Shown here: one piece after another, positions 44,099 through 52,918 of the stretch
Position numbering within the stretch: the stretch's first letter is position 1
How the letters are laid out: every line of letters starts with the position of its first letter
Assembly: GCA_021151695.1 (NCBI GenBank)
Contig: JAGKWU010000002.1
Span: 186,001-250,000, forward strand
Direction: 5' to 3'
Length of the DNA stretch: 64,000 nucleotides
From: Cellvibrionaceae bacterium
GTDB lineage: Bacteria > Pseudomonadota > Gammaproteobacteria > Pseudomonadales > Cellvibrionaceae
Position numbers and translations under genes: made by a program
The notes under the pieces: generated by a model
Database searches by the model: none
Told to the model about the DNA's origin: nothing
The model's input: only the letters and a program-made list of their open reading frames with translations

Positions 44099-44469
44099 GC
44101 TATTTTCCTGTTTTGCATGCTCGATATTTGTGATGTTTTTTCAGTGTTATTTTTATCGGATGACATTCGCTGGCAAAGCCTAAGAGGCTTATACCTGTTC
44201 GATTGTGTTCTGGGTATTTAAAGCGCTTATCTCTGATGATTGCTGAGATAGGGTGATAGGGTTGCGGTAAGTGTAGGCATGTTCAAACTTCCTGTAGTAA
44301 AGAGAGAATGATTGTTGTTTTTCTAACTTTAATAAGTTTTTCGCCATTGAGTTAATGGCCGGCTAATGAATCCTTCTGAAAAAAGGACAATTGGCCTCTC
44401 TTACTCTTTAAGGCACCGGATTCCCTACGGGAATGGCGGTGCGCTATAGCAAGGTTGAGGTTCAGCAAA
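44099..44469. other. Intergenic region upstream of the ATPase gene
   Basis: The 371-base gap holds the promoter side of the ATPase-PIN operon. An imperfect hairpin lies at about 44411-44442 (GGCACCG ... CGGTGC). I find no gene here; it is AT-rich near 44100-44350. Confidence 0.5.
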
Positions 44470-44787
44470 TCACCCCTTCTTCTTAATCTCTTCCAGCGTT
44501 TCCAAAAACAACTTCTGATTCGCCAAAAACTTGTCCTGGTTCGCGAGGAATTTCTCTTGGTTGCCCAGGAAGGTTTCCTGGTTGGCGAGGAATTTGTTTT
44601 GGTTCATGAGGATGAGTTTGAGTTGGGCGATGGCGCCGCTCACCAGGCCCAAGGTACCAATGGCGATGGCCACGGTGGATGCGCCGAAGAGGGCAGATAT
44701 GGTGGCGATTACCAGCATTACCCAGAAGCAAATGTTGAAGCCTTTGTATTGGTCTTCGAGGTTTACCTGGACTAATTTTTCTAACAT
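44470..44787 (-). CDS. Two-TM protein with five heptad repeats
   Basis: Small membrane protein of 105 residues. Two hydrophobic segments (about 18-34 and 37-57) make a hairpin; after ILM the protein continues as five near-identical 7-residue repeats, Asn-Gln-x-x-Phe-Leu-Ala/Gly/Glu (residues 62-68, 69-75, 76-82, 83-89, 90-96), then EIKKKG. The phase of Phe/Leu predicts a coiled coil that would oligomerise. I know no named family for it. The ATG at 44787 has GGGAG upstream. It lies between the ATPase-PIN pair and the broken toxin-antitoxin module, a position consistent with an accessory island. Confidence 0.7.
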   Translation of the reverse strand: MLEKLVQVNLEDQYKGFNICFWVMLVIATISALFGASTVAIAIGTLGLVSGAIAQLKLILMNQNKFLANQETFLGNQEKFLANQDKFLANQKLFLETLEEIKKKG

Positions 44788-44887
44788 TTTGGATCTCCCG
44801 TTATTATTTAAAACATTAACATTTGGCAGTTGCTGAGTGGCTATTACCGAATGGCTTTTATTATAGAGGCTGTAATAGTTGGACTGA

Positions 44888-45137
44888 TTACAGCTTCAAT
44901 AAAATCTTTGCAAACCTGTCAAAGTCGGACAGGTGGTTTTCAATGATATTTACCACAATAGGTAGCAGCAGGGCCTGATAGTCGTGCACAGCTATATTGC
45001 GGAAGCCTACCATTTTTTTCAAATTGTCGGCTATAGTCGGTAGCGAAGTCGGGGCCTGCTTTGGTGTATTCCTCTTGTGCGCGTTTGATACACCGCTCAA
45101 TAGAGGCAGCTTTATTAAGAATTACATCATCTGCCAT
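44888..45137 (-). pseudogene. HepT-like HEPN toxin with internal deletion and frameshift
   Basis: The N-terminal part (MADDVILNKAASIERCIKRA, about 38 codons from 45137) is in one frame; the C-terminal part, KKMVGFRNIAVHDYQALLLP and the following IIENHLSDFDRFAKILLKL, is in another. About 50 residues expected in between are missing at the junction near the AATTTGAAAAAAATGG run. The HEPN RNase motif Arg-x4-His-x-Tyr (RNIAVHDY) survives in the shifted frame. As it stands no full-length toxin is made. The start overlaps the end of the MNT gene by 11 bases, as in intact hepT-mntA pairs. Confidence 0.8.
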
Positions 45138-45540
45138 AGACCGTGCCTGATTCTTTTATCTCGTCCAGCAGCGCTGCTCGTGATTCATCCAGATTGGTTT
45201 TTTCACTGAGGATGTAGGTTTCAAATAAATCCGTTCCCACATCTTTATGCCAAAGGCGTTTGCCTTGTGTAATGACTTGATATTGCATAACGGTAGAGGC
45301 CGCACGCAAGTCGAGTAAATCTATTTCAATGTGTAATTTGTTGGCCAGATCATTTGCGCAATCCCAGAGCTTCAGCGCATCTGCATAGCCGCCAACCAGA
45401 ACGGCGAGATCGAGATCGCTATCTTTAGTGGCTGTGCCTTGCGTTTGACTACCAAATGCGTAGATGCCCAGCAGGTTTGGCAGTTGAGCTTGTAGATGGT
45501 CGCAGATCAGTTGCGTATTTTGGGCGGTCAACACGGCCAT
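45127..45540 (-). CDS. mntA: MntA-like nucleotidyltransferase antitoxin
   Basis: Minimal nucleotidyltransferase of 137 residues, the antitoxin (AMP-transferase) half of HepT-MntA modules. The Gly-Ser-x-Asp-x-Asp active site reads IYAFGSQTQGTATKDSDLDL, with further core residues in HIEIDLLDLRAASTVMQYQV. The reading frame is intact and full length. It overlaps the start of the broken HEPN gene by 11 bases, so the pair was once a functional type VII toxin-antitoxin unit. With the toxin dead, the antitoxin is probably relict or serves another role. Located next to the accessory region boundary, 240 bases from fusA. Confidence 0.88.
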   Translation of the reverse strand: MAVLTAQNTQLICDHLQAQLPNLLGIYAFGSQTQGTATKDSDLDLAVLVGGYADALKLWDCANDLANKLHIEIDLLDLRAASTVMQYQVITQGKRLWHKDVGTDLFETYILSEKTNLDESRAALLDEIKESGTVYGR

Positions 45541-45721
45541 TATCTGTTCCGGGATTTTAGTGTTGGAACAAAGAATAGCAGATTAGATTTGGGCTGTGGA
45601 TTATTAGGTGCGAGTGTTGCGATTGACTATTCGGTATTTTAAGAGCTGGATCTCCGCGCCTGCGGCGCGAAGATGACGGGGTAGTGGCGGTGTGAGGATG
45701 GTGTGGAAGGGGATTTTCTAG

Positions 45722-45766
45722 GCAATAAAAAGCCCCGCGAGTTTTCACTGGCGGGGCTTCTTATTG
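45722..45766 (-). terminator. Rho-independent terminator after fusA
   Basis: Stem AAGCCCCGC / GCGGGGCTT with an outer GCAATAA / TTATTGC extension. T-runs flank it on the minus strand. It lies 14 bases past the EF-G stop. Confidence 0.9.
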
Positions 45767-45779
45767 CGTTAGCTAAAAA

Positions 45780-47873
45780 TTACTTAGCGGCAGCAGCTTT
45801 CTTTTCTTTCTCTTTCGCGATCACAGCTTCAGCAACGTTGGCTGGGCATGGAGCGTAGTGGTCGAATTCCATAGAGAACTGACCGCGACCTGAAGTCATG
45901 GTACGCAGAGTAGAGATGTAACCAAACATTTCTGACAGCGGAACTTGTGCCTTGATACGAACACCTGTTACACCAGCATCTTGGCCGTTGATCATGCCGC
46001 GACGACGGTTCAGGTCACCGATCACGTCACCTACGTGGTCATCGGGAGTGAACACGTCCACTTTCATGATTGGCTCCAGCATTTGTGGGCCAGCTTTTGG
46101 CATAGATTGACGGAAAGCGCCTTTGGCAGCGATTTCGAACGCGATTGCTGACGAGTCCACGGCGTGGAAGCCACCGTCGATCAAGTCAATTTCTACGTCC
46201 AACACTGGGAAGCCAGCCAACGGACCAGTGTCCATCATTGACTTAAAGCCTTTCTCGATCGCTGGGTAGAATTCTTTCGGAACGCTACCACCAACAACTG
46301 AGGTCTTGAACACAAAACCAGTGTTTGGCTCGCCCGGCTTGATGCGGTAGTCGATCTTACCGTATTGACCAGAACCACCAGATTGCTTCTTGTGGGTGTA
46401 GCTGTCTTCAACTTCGCGAGTGATAGTTTCGCGGTAGGCTACTTGTGGTTGACCTACGTTCAGCTCAACACCATAAGTACGCTTCATGATGTCTACTTTA
46501 ATGTCCAGGTGAAGTTCACCCATGCCGCGCAGGATGGTTTCGCCTGAATCTTGATCGGTTTCAACGCGGAAAGTTGGGTCTTCAGACACCAGCTTGCCGA
46601 TGGCGGTAGCCATCTTCTCGATCATGCTCTTGTCTTTTGGAGTTACAGCAATAGAAATTACTGGCTCTGGGAAGATCATGGGTTCGAGGGTGCATTCGTG
46701 TTTTGGATCACACAGGGTGTGACCGGTTTGTACGTTCTTCAGGCCTACCAACGCGATGATGTCACCGGCTTGTGCGGTGGTCAGGTCGGTACGGTCGTTA
46801 GCGTTCATTTCCACCATACGGCCGATACGCTCGGTTTTGCCGGTGAAAGAGTTGAGCAGGGTGTCACCCTTGTTCAGAACACCTGAGTAGATACGTACGA
46901 AGGTCAGGGCGCCGAAACGGTCATCCATGATCTTGAACGCCAGGGCGCGGAAAGGCTCGTCAGGAGAAACGATAGCGAATTCGCCGTTCGGGTTACCTTC
47001 TGCGTCAGTCAGCGGTTGTGGGTTAACTTCGGTTGGGGCTGGCAGGTAGTCAACTACCGCGTCCAACAGGAGTTGCATACCTTTGTTTTTGAAGGCAGAA
47101 CCACAGAATGTTGGGAAGAACGCCAGGTCGCGGGTACCTTTACGGATGCAACGCTTCAGGTCTTCAACAGAAGGCTCTTCGCCCTCCATGTAAGCCATCA
47201 TCAGGTCGTCATCTTGTTCTACGGCAGTTTCAACCAATTGGCTGCGGTACAGTTCAACGTCGTCAACCATGTCAGCAGGGATTTCTACAACGCTGTAGTT
47301 TTCTGGCTTGCCAGAATCGTCCCATACATAGGCTTGACGGTTCAGTACGTCTACCACACCTACGAAGGTATCTTCGCGGCCGATTGGCAGAGTCATAATG
47401 AGTGGCTTGGCGCCCAGTACAGTTTGTACTTGCTCGGTTACGCGCAGGAAGTCTGCACCGATACGGTCCAGCTTGTTTACGAAGATCAAACGGGCAACTT
47501 TAGAGTCGTTCGCATAGCGCCAGTTGGTTTCTGATTGTGGCTCTACGCCGCCAGAACCACAGAATACGCCGATGCCGCCGTCCAGTACTTTCAGAGAACG
47601 ATACACTTCTACGGTGAAGTCAACGTGTCCGGGGGTATCAATAACGTTGAAGCGGGTACCTTTCCAGAAACAGGTAACAGCTGCAGATTGAATGGTGATA
47701 CCGCGCTCGGCTTCCTGAACCATGAAGTCGGTAGTGGATTCACCTTCGTGAACTTCACCGATTTTATGGATTTTACCGGTGAGCTTCAGAATACGCTCAG
47801 TGGTAGTGGTTTTACCGGCGTCCACGTGGGCGAAGATACCGATATTTCTGTAAAGGGATAAGTCAGCAGCCAT
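45780..47873 (-). CDS. fusA: Translation elongation factor G (stand-alone paralogue)
   Basis: GTPase of 697 residues that drives ribosomal translocation. Complete G-domain motifs are AHVDAGKTTTTERIL (G1), RGITIQSA (G2), DTPGHVDFT (G3), NKLDRIGAD (G4) and GSAFKNKG (G5), followed by domains II-V ending LRTMTSGRGQFSMEFDHYAPCP. Details such as GSGGVEPQSE (rather than GADGVEPQSE) recall the second EF-G paralogue of Pseudomonas, Vibrio and relatives, encoded outside the rpsL-rpsG-fusA-tuf operon. No ribosomal protein genes adjoin, which agrees with that. Terminated by a strong hairpin; ends in an Ala/Lys tail. Confidence 0.92.
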   Translation of the reverse strand: MAADLSLYRNIGIFAHVDAGKTTTTERILKLTGKIHKIGEVHEGESTTDFMVQEAERGITIQSAAVTCFWKGTRFNVIDTPGHVDFTVEVYRSLKVLDGGIGVFCGSGGVEPQSETNWRYANDSKVARLIFVNKLDRIGADFLRVTEQVQTVLGAKPLIMTLPIGREDTFVGVVDVLNRQAYVWDDSGKPENYSVVEIPADMVDDVELYRSQLVETAVEQDDDLMMAYMEGEEPSVEDLKRCIRKGTRDLAFFPTFCGSAFKNKGMQLLLDAVVDYLPAPTEVNPQPLTDAEGNPNGEFAIVSPDEPFRALAFKIMDDRFGALTFVRIYSGVLNKGDTLLNSFTGKTERIGRMVEMNANDRTDLTTAQAGDIIALVGLKNVQTGHTLCDPKHECTLEPMIFPEPVISIAVTPKDKSMIEKMATAIGKLVSEDPTFRVETDQDSGETILRGMGELHLDIKVDIMKRTYGVELNVGQPQVAYRETITREVEDSYTHKKQSGGSGQYGKIDYRIKPGEPNTGFVFKTSVVGGSVPKEFYPAIEKGFKSMMDTGPLAGFPVLDVEIDLIDGGFHAVDSSAIAFEIAAKGAFRQSMPKAGPQMLEPIMKVDVFTPDDHVGDVIGDLNRRRGMINGQDAGVTGVRIKAQVPLSEMFGYISTLRTMTSGRGQFSMEFDHYAPCPANVAEAVIAKEKEKKAAAAK

Positions 47874-48193
47874 AGGACTCTCGTTAGTAGTGTAAAAAAG
47901 GTTAGAAAGAAGCTGGGTTTGAAAATAGCGGCGTAATATACAGGAAATTATTCTGGATTGCCTTACTAAAAATGAGTCTACCCCCTTTGTTTTACATTTT
48001 TTGGTCAGATTCTTATGCTTTCGGGGCGTTGGGGGCGATTTGGTGGTATTTCCTTGCCCTTTTTACGGGTATGCCTGTCCGGCTACTGACCGGATTTCCA
48101 AACGAAGCGGCTGCCGTTTAGGTCGTATTTCACCGCAGGCGAAGCGGTCAGGTCGGAGTGGATCTGTTTTGATTGTTCTTTCTGGGAATAAAA
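47874..48193. other. Intergenic region upstream of fusA and lytS
   Basis: The 320-base divergent gap contains the promoters of both fusA (minus) and the LytS-type kinase (plus). No hairpins or palindromes stand out by eye; the short frames seen here have no coding features. Confidence 0.45.
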
Positions 48194-49297
48194 ATGATAA
48201 ATAAAAGCTACCAGCGTTATTTTCGGATCTTTTTCTGCGCCGCCGTTTTTTGGATCACTGTGGGTATGCTGCACCTCAGTTCGCTCTATTTGGAGGAACT
48301 GCAGTCAAGCCAATCTATGGTGCCATCAAAAGAGCGGTGGGCGCTCTTTGTGGCGACTCATTTCACCTGGGCTTTTTTAACAACTTTTGTCTACTTCCTG
48401 ATCGAGCGATCACCGCCGCGCAGCGACAATGGCCGCTGGCTGATTTGGCTTCTGCTAACGGCGATGTTCTGGGTAATTTTTACCACTGCCTGCAGGCAAT
48501 CCCTCATCAGTTTTTTGTGGGAAGAGCCCTATGGTGATCTTGAGCATATACTGCTGAATGAATCGCCCTTTTTGTATTTATTTAATTTTCTCAAAGTCAT
48601 CCTGGCCTACGGTGTGTGCACGGGAATTTTTTATTATTTGCAGGCGAAAGCCTCGCAACTGAAGTTGTTTTCATTGGAGCGTGAGGCGGCTGCCGCGCGT
48701 GAACAGCAGGTTCGCTTTCAGCTTAAAGCACTGCAATCTCAATTGAGCCCGCACTTTTTATTTAATTGCCTTAATTCTGTGAGCGGTCTGGCTCGTAATA
48801 ATAATACCGGCAAAATTGTGGAAACCCTTGCCCGCCTTGCAGAGATACTCAGATACGCCATAGAAGGAGCGGAAAAAGAGCAGGTGATTTTGGCGGATGA
48901 GCTGGCTTTTACTGAGAGCTATATCTATCTGCAATCCTTAAGGTTTGACAGCTGCTTTGACTATAAAGTACAAAACCAATTGACCGACAAGTTTGTTTTT
49001 TGTCCTCCCTTTTGTATACAGACACTTGTTGAAAATGTGTTCTCCCACAATGAGCTGATTTCATCCAATCCCATCTCCATTAGTGTGCAAATCAAAAGCT
49101 GTGACGGCGCCCTGGTTATGTCGGTGGAAAATTCGCCTTTGCTTCCCTCGCATGTTGAGGGAGTTGGTGTTGGGCTTGAAAATTTAAGGGGTCGCCTTCG
49201 TTTGCTGTATGGTGAGCGCGCCCAAGTGTTAATCCAGCAAGATCAGGATAAATTTGTAGCAGCACTTATATTACCGGTAATACGCGAAGATGATTAA
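48194..49297 (+). CDS. LytS-type sensor histidine kinase
   Basis: Membrane histidine kinase of 367 residues of the LytS/YehU group. Four hydrophobic segments (about 10-31, 50-69, 85-105 and 135-155) precede a coiled-coil stretch and the His_kinase domain with LKALQSQLSPHFLFNCLNSVSGL, where the His is the phospho-acceptor. The HATPase motif is seen as CIQTLVENVFSHNE and GVGVGLENLRGRLRLLYG. The ATG at 48194 has GGGA upstream and is preferred over an in-frame TTG at 48173. The stop overlaps the start of the LytTR regulator gene by 8 bases, forming a two-component pair. The signal is unknown. Confidence 0.9.
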   Translation: MINKSYQRYFRIFFCAAVFWITVGMLHLSSLYLEELQSSQSMVPSKERWALFVATHFTWAFLTTFVYFLIERSPPRSDNGRWLIWLLLTAMFWVIFTTACRQSLISFLWEEPYGDLEHILLNESPFLYLFNFLKVILAYGVCTGIFYYLQAKASQLKLFSLEREAAAAREQQVRFQLKALQSQLSPHFLFNCLNSVSGLARNNNTGKIVETLARLAEILRYAIEGAEKEQVILADELAFTESYIYLQSLRFDSCFDYKVQNQLTDKFVFCPPFCIQTLVENVFSHNELISSNPISISVQIKSCDGALVMSVENSPLLPSHVEGVGVGLENLRGRLRLLYGERAQVLIQQDQDKFVAALILPVIREDD

Positions 49298-50030
49298 AAC
49301 TGCCATGATTGTTGATGATGAGCTATTGGCGCGCGCCAATTTGCGTCAACTGATTAATCAGTACACCGACTGGACTATTGTGGCGGAGCTGGCCAATGGT
49401 GAGGCGCTTGAGGATCATGTGCGCCAGCTGAATCCATCCGTTGTTTTTCTCGATATTCGAATGCCAAAGCGTGATGGCATTTCTGCAGCAACCGGATTGC
49501 TTGCGCTAGATAACGCGCCGCTGGTGGTATTTGTGAGTGCCTATAGCGACTATGCGTTAAAGGCTTTTGAATTGTATGCGCTGGATTATTTGCTAAAACC
49601 TTTTAGCGATGAACGCTTTCTGCAAACTGTGGCCAGGTTAAATAGTCTTGGGGAAACGGTGCAAGAGGTGGTTGATAAGTTGCCGCGCGCGCAACAACCT
49701 TATCTTAAGGTGCTAATTATTCGCTCTATAGGCGTTATAAAAATTGTTGATGTAAAGGATGTTATCTGGTGTCGGGGTAGTGGCAACTATGTGGAGGTGA
49801 TGCTCGCCGGCGAAAGCCATTTACATCGTGTGTCTTTAAGTGCGTTAGAAGAAAGCCTTGATCCCGCTGTGTTCGCGCGCTGCCATCGCAGTGCGATTGT
49901 TCGTTTGTCAGCCATCAAAGAAATAAAAACCCTTGATGACGGGCAATTCCAACTGGGGCTTGAAAACGGCGATACCGTCAAACTCAGCCAAACCTATAAG
50001 GACACCATACTCGTCAGCCTGGAGCGGTAG
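49290..50030 (+). CDS. LytTR-family response regulator
   Basis: DNA-binding response regulator of 246 residues. The receiver (about 1-120) has IVDDELLARANL, the phospho-acceptor Asp in VVFLDIRMPKRDG, the Ser in VVFVSAYSDYAL and the Lys in YLLKPFSDERF. The LytTR DNA-binding domain (about 140-240) has the typical VIWCRGSGNYVEVMLAGESH, FARCHRSAIVRLSAIKEI and GDTVKLSQTYKD. Its gene overlaps the kinase stop by 8 bases (ATGATTAA), so the two are translationally coupled. Targets are not known. The beta-propeller lipoprotein gene downstream has its own 190-base gap. Confidence 0.93.
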   Translation: MIKTAMIVDDELLARANLRQLINQYTDWTIVAELANGEALEDHVRQLNPSVVFLDIRMPKRDGISAATGLLALDNAPLVVFVSAYSDYALKAFELYALDYLLKPFSDERFLQTVARLNSLGETVQEVVDKLPRAQQPYLKVLIIRSIGVIKIVDVKDVIWCRGSGNYVEVMLAGESHLHRVSLSALEESLDPAVFARCHRSAIVRLSAIKEIKTLDDGQFQLGLENGDTVKLSQTYKDTILVSLER

Positions 50031-50219
50031 CCCTTATCGCTCCCAAGAGTTTGTCCCACCAAACCCACTTTTTATCCCGCCCTTTACCTGGTTAAGCCCA
50101 GTGACCTTGTGAGCCATGTTGTCAGCCAATAGATTTTGCGGGCACGACCTTGCGGGTCGTGTCGGCAATTCTCCGGTTTTGCTCTAACTGAATAATTCTT
50201 ATATCAGGAGAAATGACTT

Positions 50220-51239
50220 ATGAAGTCTACTCGGTCAATAACAACAATTGTGTTTGGTGGATTACTTGCAATGGCCCTTGTGGGGTGTGGTGGCGATGGA
50301 AAAAATACAGGGGCGAGCAGTAGCTCTCCTGCGGCAGCGAGTTTGCCTCCTGTGGTGAGTAGCAGTTCCAGCTCTAGTATTAGTTCCAGTGCTACCAGCT
50401 CAGTGGTGACAAGTTCCAGCTCTAGCGTTGCATCAAGCAACGCGGCTGTTGTTGTAGCTACACTCGCCAGAACGGCCGCCTTTAATGGCGATGGTTTGCG
50501 TCTGGATAAAGAAGGTAATGTGTTTGTGGGAACATCAAAAGGTCACACCATTTTTAAGGTGACAACCACAGGAGAAATAACTTTATTTGCCTCCCTGGCT
50601 AGCGGCTCAGCGAATGGCTCTTATTTTGATTCGAAAGGCAACTTATTCGTGGCCAACGAGAATGCCGGTATTGTTCATAAAATTACTCCAGATGGCACCG
50701 TCAGCGATTATATTACCGGCCTTGATGGCCCCGCCGGTATTTATGTCGATGAGCAAGACAATATGTTTATCTCGCTCTTTGGTTATTCAAATCCGGCTGC
50801 GAAAGTGTTGAAAGTTACCCCCGATATGACCACTACTACCTACGCAAGTGGAAATGGGCTCACCAATGTAGTGGGTATAACGGGCGATGGACACGGCCGC
50901 TATTTTGCCTCTAATTTTTATACCGGCGAAATTTTTGAAATAACGGATGGAACTGTAAAACAAATTGGAGCATCCGGAACGCGGGTTAACCATATCCAAT
51001 ATGCCAATGGCTATATTTATACCCCAAATCCGCTGGATCAAGTGGTGCGTCGTATGGATATGGAGGGTAAATTCGAATTGCTGGCGGGTACTAAATCTGT
51101 AGCAGGTTCGGATGATGGCGATGGAGAAGTTGCAAGATTCTCTCGCCCTAACTCCATAGATATATCCAAAGATGGAAAAACACTTTACATTCTTGATTTC
51201 AATACTGGTGATGTCAGAACACTTACACTGAATCAGTAA
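50220..51239 (+). CDS. Beta-propeller (NHL/SMP-30-like) lipoprotein with Ser linker
   Basis: Predicted lipoprotein of 339 residues; function not known. The signal MKSTRSITTIVFGGLLAMAL ends at VGCGG (lipobox Cys). A 50-residue Ser-rich spacer (GASSSSPAAASLPPVVSSSS and related) leads to a beta-propeller of about six blades (about 85-339) with repeated Gly-Asp-Gly-type turns: RLDKEGNVFVGTS, YFDSKGNLFVANE, YVDEQDNMFISLF and SKDGKTLYILDFN. It resembles the NHL/SMP-30 group, which includes lactonases and sugar-binding proteins. The spacer is of the same kind as in the CAZymes of this window. AGGAGAAAT precedes the ATG; a terminator follows. Confidence 0.75.
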   Translation: MKSTRSITTIVFGGLLAMALVGCGGDGKNTGASSSSPAAASLPPVVSSSSSSSISSSATSSVVTSSSSSVASSNAAVVVATLARTAAFNGDGLRLDKEGNVFVGTSKGHTIFKVTTTGEITLFASLASGSANGSYFDSKGNLFVANENAGIVHKITPDGTVSDYITGLDGPAGIYVDEQDNMFISLFGYSNPAAKVLKVTPDMTTTTYASGNGLTNVVGITGDGHGRYFASNFYTGEIFEITDGTVKQIGASGTRVNHIQYANGYIYTPNPLDQVVRRMDMEGKFELLAGTKSVAGSDDGDGEVARFSRPNSIDISKDGKTLYILDFNTGDVRTLTLNQ

Positions 51240-51254
51240 TTTGGTTTGTCTGGC

Positions 51255-51286
51255 AAAAACCTCGCCTTTGCCGGCGAGGTTTTTTG
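51255..51286. terminator. Rho-independent terminator between convergent genes
   Basis: Stem AAAAACCTCGCC / GGCGAGGTTTTTT with a six-base loop (TTTGCC). It lies between the beta-propeller lipoprotein and the transglycosylase stops and has T-runs on both strands. Confidence 0.92.
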
Positions 51287-51295
51287 TTTTTCAAA

Positions 51296-52633
51296 TCAGG
51301 ATTGCTTCTGTTTGTTTGATGTTGGAGCCTCTTGTGGCTCCGTTATATTGATGCCCAGTAACGCCAATAACTTTTTGCTGGGGAATCCATCTGCAATCAT
51401 GCCTTGCTGGTGTTGGAACTGGCTAAGCGCACGGCGAGTGCCTGGCCCAAATATGCCGTCGGGCGTGCCCGCGTCGAAACCTCTTTGGTTAAGTTGTTCT
51501 TGCAGTGCTGTTATCTGGTCAAAACGCAGGCGCGGTTCGTCGGTGGGGGGCGCTTGCACCAGCGGGCCAGCACCGGCAATCCTGTCGGCGAGATGGCCAA
51601 CGGCGAGCGCATAAAATTCAGCGCGGTTCCAGCGCATAATCACATTGAAGTTTTCATAGACAAGAAAGGCAGGGCCTTTGTACCCGGAAGGAACTAATAA
51701 AGAAGCTTTAATGTTTTCTGACGGCAGCGCCTGGTTGTCCGCGGTCTTTACACCCAACTGCTTCCACTCGGCGAGTGTTTTGTTATTTTTGAGTCCCGCT
51801 TCATGGAAAGGAAAACCGCTCGGTAATTTTACTTCGCGCCCCCAGCGACTATTAGCTTGCCAGCCAAGGTTTTGCAAATATTTTGCAGCAGATGCAATTG
51901 CGTCCGGTGTGCTGTTCCATAAGTCTCGCTTTTTATCTCCGTCATAATCTACCGCGTTTTGGATAAACGCAGATGGCATAAATTGGAAGTTGCCCAATGC
52001 GCCAGCCCAGGAGCCCACCATCTTGTCTGGCCCTATATCGCCTGCATCGAGAATGCTTAAGGCCGATATTAATTCGCTGGTGAAAAAACTGCTTCGGCGC
52101 GTATCGCATGCGAGTGTTGATAGGGAGTCAACCAATGGAATATTACCGAACACGCGGCCGTAGTCAGTTTCCAATCCCCAAAACGCCAAAATATAGGGAG
52201 CAGGTACACCGTATTTCTGTGACACCTTATCGAGCAACGCTTTATGTTTTAACCACATGGCTTTGCCTTGCGCGATGCGTTGTTCTGATGTGGCGCGATT
52301 AAAATAATCAGCAAAGGTTGTGGAAAATTCTGGCTGCTGGCGATCTAACTGGATCACGCGTTTATTGAATTTGGCTTTTGCGAGGCCCTGTTCGATTGTC
52401 GTTGTGGAAATTCCCGCTAATTTGGCTTTTTTCGATAAATCCTTCAGGCATGCGGAAAATTCTGCGTCGGAAATCATTGGTAAAGGGGGCTGCGAGGCTG
52501 GCTTCGTCGGTACCGTTTTTGCAGCGTTGTCCTGCGCGGGAGGTTGCTCCTGAGAAGCCTTGGGGCCTGGCGTATGGGCACAGCCTGCCAGAAGCGAAAA
52601 AATAATAAAGGGCAATATTTTTCTAGTGTTCAT
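51296..52633 (-). CDS. MltB-type lytic murein transglycosylase with peptidoglycan-binding domain
   Basis: Periplasmic lipoprotein of 445 residues that cleaves peptidoglycan glycan strands. The ATG at 52633 with GGAG upstream gives a lipoprotein signal (MNTRKILPFIIFSLLAGC); longer frames are rejected. The catalytic lytic transglycosylase domain (about 65-350) contains the acid Glu in YILAFWGLETDYGRVFG and the substrate strand GNFQFMPSAF; typical WGREVKLPSGFPF is also present. The C-terminus (about 365-430) is a PG_binding_1 domain, with QLNQRGFDAGTPDGIFGPGT and SQFQHQQGMIADG. This domain order is typical of the MltB family in gammaproteobacteria. Monocistronic. Confidence 0.9.
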   Translation of the reverse strand: MNTRKILPFIIFSLLAGCAHTPGPKASQEQPPAQDNAAKTVPTKPASQPPLPMISDAEFSACLKDLSKKAKLAGISTTTIEQGLAKAKFNKRVIQLDRQQPEFSTTFADYFNRATSEQRIAQGKAMWLKHKALLDKVSQKYGVPAPYILAFWGLETDYGRVFGNIPLVDSLSTLACDTRRSSFFTSELISALSILDAGDIGPDKMVGSWAGALGNFQFMPSAFIQNAVDYDGDKKRDLWNSTPDAIASAAKYLQNLGWQANSRWGREVKLPSGFPFHEAGLKNNKTLAEWKQLGVKTADNQALPSENIKASLLVPSGYKGPAFLVYENFNVIMRWNRAEFYALAVGHLADRIAGAGPLVQAPPTDEPRLRFDQITALQEQLNQRGFDAGTPDGIFGPGTRRALSQFQHQQGMIADGFPSKKLLALLGINITEPQEAPTSNKQKQS

Positions 52634-52918
52634 CACAACTCCACAGGCTAAAAATACAAAGAGGCTGTTCACCCTACAGGATTCGGCGAGGCTTTTGCCA
52701 GCGAGGCGGGCGCTCCTTCTGAAAATTGGCGACAGCAAATTTATGTAAAAATTGTAATATATAAATACTATAGTAAGGTATAACGGCTGCTGATAGGATA
52801 ACGTCAAAAATAAATAGAGAGAACTGCCAAATCACTGAGCCGTTCCCCAGCTTTCGCCAAACACTTGCAGTAACAAAAAACTTACCCATTTTTAATCAAG
52901 AAATTGAGGAAAGCGCAA

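Noticed and set aside
44470..44787. CRISPR-like array suggested by repeating units at about 44512-44606
   Set aside because: The 21-base periodicity is the coding repeat of five heptads in one gene; there are no spacers.
50140..50162. Hairpin GGCACGACC / GGGTCGTGTC before the beta-propeller lipoprotein as a possible regulator
   Set aside because: A short stem without T-run or alternative fold; not enough to call a riboswitch or terminator.
52634..52807. N-terminal extension of the transglycosylase
   Set aside because: It would bury the lipoprotein signal that starts at 52633.
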